Under the pieces are notes generated by a model. The model was not told where the DNA came from. It saw only the letters and a list, made by a program, of their open reading frames with translations, and ran no database searches. This document shows, one piece after another, positions 5,493-6,644 of a stretch of DNA of 6,644 nucleotides. Position 1 is the stretch's first letter; every line of letters starts with the position of its first letter. Origin of the DNA: Rhodospirillaceae bacterium (GTDB lineage Bacteria > Pseudomonadota > Alphaproteobacteria > Rhodospirillales > Magnetovibrionaceae); NCBI GenBank assembly GCA_002401565.1, contig NVTL01000005.1, forward strand, positions 66,778-73,421, in the 5' to 3' direction. A program made the position numbers and the translations under genes.

Positions 5493-6410
5493 CGCTTTAC
5501 CTTTGAGTATTTTCATATCCAGCGTACACAAAGCTTCCATCAGCGTATTTAAATTTTTAGCCAAGGTCGAAAAACCAGCGGTGCGCGTGATGTGTTGTTC
5601 GTCCATGTAAAGTGCGCGGTTGACCTCGATCTGCAAAGCATGGCCTGAACCTGAACCTTGCCCATAATTGCGGGTCGTAAAGCCCCCAGCATAGGGCGTA
5701 TTCAGCACAACATTATAGCCCATATTTTCTAATGTTGTTTGTACGAATGCAGTGATTTCGGCAGCGCACGATGTGCCGTGGACATCGCCCAAAACCATAT
5801 CCACGCGGTTGTTGCCTGAATCAAAATCCATGGGCCCGCCAATGGACGGCATGGAATGACAATCAATCAATAAATAGGAGCCAAATTGGGCGTGCGTATC
5901 ATCTAACAATGATTTCAGCGCCGCATGATAAGGTTTGTAACACGTCTTGATCCGCTGTTCGGCTTCTTTAAACTCAAGCGTGCCTTTATAAATTTCGGCA
6001 CCGTCGGTGACCACTTTCGCCACCGTTCCCAGCCCAGCGCGTACGCGGGGGCTTGATGTATTTACCCAATCGGGCAAGTCATCTGAAAACATGCCGGGGT
6101 CCAATTCCCATGGTTCCCGGTTGGGGTCGACATAAGCACGGGGAAAGTGAGCCCGCAAAAAAGGTGCCCCATACTGCGGAGCGCGCTCGTATAACTGATC
6201 AACAAATGCATCTTCTGATCGGCGCAAAGCAACCGAATCGAGCTGGCTGGCCGCCGCAAAAGAAGCCGGATAGTTGCACCCACTGTGCGGGGAAGCAAAA
6301 ACCACAGGTGTGGTTTGCTGGTCCGGCATCGAGACGTCAAAAGGCACATCATTATTTTCAGGTGATCCTGCTGATATTATTGCAGATTCTGATTTTGACC
6401 GTGCGCTCAT
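4962..6410 (-). CDS. N-formylglutamate amidohydrolase fused to a phosphinothricin-type GNAT N-acetyltransferase
   Basis: One open frame of 482 residues contains two complete enzymes. Residues about 30-295 match N-formylglutamate amidohydrolase (HutG type), which splits N-formyl-L-glutamate into glutamate and formate in one histidine-degradation route. Signatures are FASPHSG (38-44), PRAYVDPNREP (90-100), DCHSMPS (183-189) and QIEVNRALYMD (260-270). Residues 307-482 match GNAT acetyltransferases of the phosphinothricin/methionine-sulfoximine group. They show AYRHTVEDSIYI (386-397), the acetyl-CoA loop IGKGVGK (402-408), GFRQMVAVIGG (422-432) and GFKFGTWVDTVIMQ (457-470). The two are joined by only about 7 residues. 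The ATG at 6410 is chosen because GGGG lies 5 nt upstream and conserved sequence begins soon after; the frame is open to a TTG at 6506, but the extra residues look non-coding. ATG 6329 is a shorter option. Histidine-utilisation genes are not in view, so the amidohydrolase substrate may be another N-acyl amino acid. Confidence 0.85.
   Translation of the reverse strand: MSARSKSESAIISAGSPENNDVPFDVSMPDQQTTPVVFASPHSGCNYPASFAAASQLDSVALRRSEDAFVDQLYERAPQYGAPFLRAHFPRAYVDPNREPWELDPGMFSDDLPDWVNTSSPRVRAGLGTVAKVVTDGAEIYKGTLEFKEAEQRIKTCYKPYHAALKSLLDDTHAQFGSYLLIDCHSMPSIGGPMDFDSGNNRVDMVLGDVHGTSCAAEITAFVQTTLENMGYNVVLNTPYAGGFTTRNYGQGSGSGHALQIEVNRALYMDEQHITRTAGFSTLAKNLNTLMEALCTLDMKILKGKAMKAEIKIRNAHARDAPDIQNIYAHYVRNSVASFEEEAPDVDEILARRTAILDFGAPYIVAEIEGKVCGFAYASKFRPRSAYRHTVEDSIYIDPLVIGKGVGKCLLSALIERCTDLGFRQMVAVIGGTGNEASINLHRRLGFEQEAVLKSVGFKFGTWVDTVIMQRALGQGDTTLPK
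5500..5504 (-). promoter_or_regulatory. Internal ribosome binding site at the domain border
   Basis: Minus-strand AAAGG is followed by TAAAGCG (7 nt) and ATG at 5492. The spacing is ideal, and the site falls exactly between the amidohydrolase and acetyltransferase domains. In the +1 frame a TGA overlaps this ATG as ATGA, the layout of two coupled genes, which hints that the domains were once separate. Confidence 0.45.
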
Positions 6411-6499
6411 GAAAGCCCCAAATGTGTTTATTCTCTTAGGTGTTAACGCGACAAGATGATGCTTGCAACGATAAACTGGATAAATCCGTGATTGAGGGC

Positions 6500-6528
6500 T
6501 TGCCAAGCTCCTCTGAAAAGACTAAAAA
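6500..6528 (+). promoter_or_regulatory. Candidate promoter of tRNA-Val
   Basis: TTGCCA (6500-6505, 5 of 6 to consensus) and TAAAAA (6523-6528, 4 of 6) are 17 nt apart. A GC-rich stretch (CCGCACCCG) follows the -10, as is common at stable-RNA promoters under stringent control. Transcription would start near 6535, giving a leader of about 27 nt before the mature tRNA. An imperfect inverted repeat, GAGGGCTT and AAGCTCCTC with one bulge (6494-6513), overlaps the -35. Confidence 0.4.
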
Positions 6529-6561
6529 ACCGCACCCGTCACACATTGACGATACCCAATA

Positions 6562-6636
6562 GGGCGCGTAGCTCAGCGGGAGAGCACCTCGTTGACATCG
6601 AGGGGGTCACTGGTTCAATCCCAGTCGTGCCCACCA
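6562..6636 (+). tRNA. tRNA-Val, anticodon GAC
   Basis: The 75-nt sequence folds as a full cloverleaf. The acceptor strands GGGCGCG (6562-6568) and CGTGCCC (6626-6632) pair with one G-U. The D stem is GCTC/GAGC with a 7-nt loop. The anticodon stem is CCTCG/CGAGG with loop TTGACAT (6592-6598). There is a 5-nt variable loop, and the T arm is ACTGG-TTCAATC-CCAGT. Positions 6594-6596 give anticodon GAC, which reads valine codons GUC and GUU. Discriminator A6633 is followed by an encoded CCA (6634-6636). No second tRNA fits in the remaining 8 bases. Confidence 0.97.
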
Positions 6637-6644
6637 TGTTAAGG

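Noticed and set aside
6053..6412. Open frame of 119 codons on the + strand
   Set aside because: It is antisense to the amidohydrolase domain, including its conserved SPHSG and DPNREP regions.
6411..6506. N-terminal extension of the amidohydrolase ORF from TTG 6506
   Set aside because: The 32 extra residues show no family resemblance. The AGGAG near 6506 is only 1-2 nt from the TTG, too close to work, and the stretch overlaps the likely promoter region.
6546..6551. TTGACG as the -35 of the tRNA promoter
   Set aside because: It is only 10 nt before the mature tRNA, so transcription would start inside the tRNA.

Overview
The window looks like ordinary chromosome of a motile alphaproteobacterium, probably Rhodospirillales-like. 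The reasons are a LexA operator of the alphaproteobacterial type (GTTC-N7-GTTC) in front of umuDC, a short stand-alone FliN, an encoded CCA on a tRNA-Val, and the overall style of the proteins. The genus cannot be fixed from sequence alone. I see no transposase, integrase, CRISPR array or prophage gene.

Layout, left to right. (1) Positions 1-58 hold the last codons of an unidentified + strand gene. Its stop overlaps the start of an Sfp-type 4'-phosphopantetheinyl transferase (55-825). (2) The transferase converges on a minus-strand MscS mechanosensitive channel (847-1662), with palindromic sequence between their stop codons. (3) A 134-nt divergent intergenic region separates mscS from a + strand SOS mutagenesis operon, umuD (1797-2339) and umuC (2329-3651). 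It carries a LexA box overlapping a candidate -10 element. (4) umuC converges, with a 6-bp gap, on a minus-strand group of three genes. In transcription order these are a long ORF joining an N-formylglutamate amidohydrolase domain to a phosphinothricin-type GNAT acetyltransferase domain (6410-4962), an exported SLT-fold lytic transglycosylase (4907-4002), and fliN (3918-3658). (5) A complete tRNA-Val(GAC) lies at 6562-6636 on the + strand, divergent from the fusion gene.

How the parts work together. umuDC is a DNA-damage-induced translesion polymerase V module: LexA represses it, UmuD is cut at Ala-Gly, and UmuC carries a beta-clamp peptide. The lytic transglycosylase and FliN could both serve the flagellum (wall opening and C-ring), but their link here rests only on order and strand. 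The amidohydrolase/acetyltransferase ORF would join removal of a formyl group from an amino-acid amine with acetylation of such amines. It keeps a good internal ribosome binding site and ATG at the domain border, so it may also make a separate acetyltransferase.

I do not see a convincing undescribed multi-gene system. The observations most worth checking are the amidohydrolase-GNAT fusion with its internal start, the Cys-containing N-terminal extension of UmuD, and the strongly basic tail of the lytic transglycosylase.
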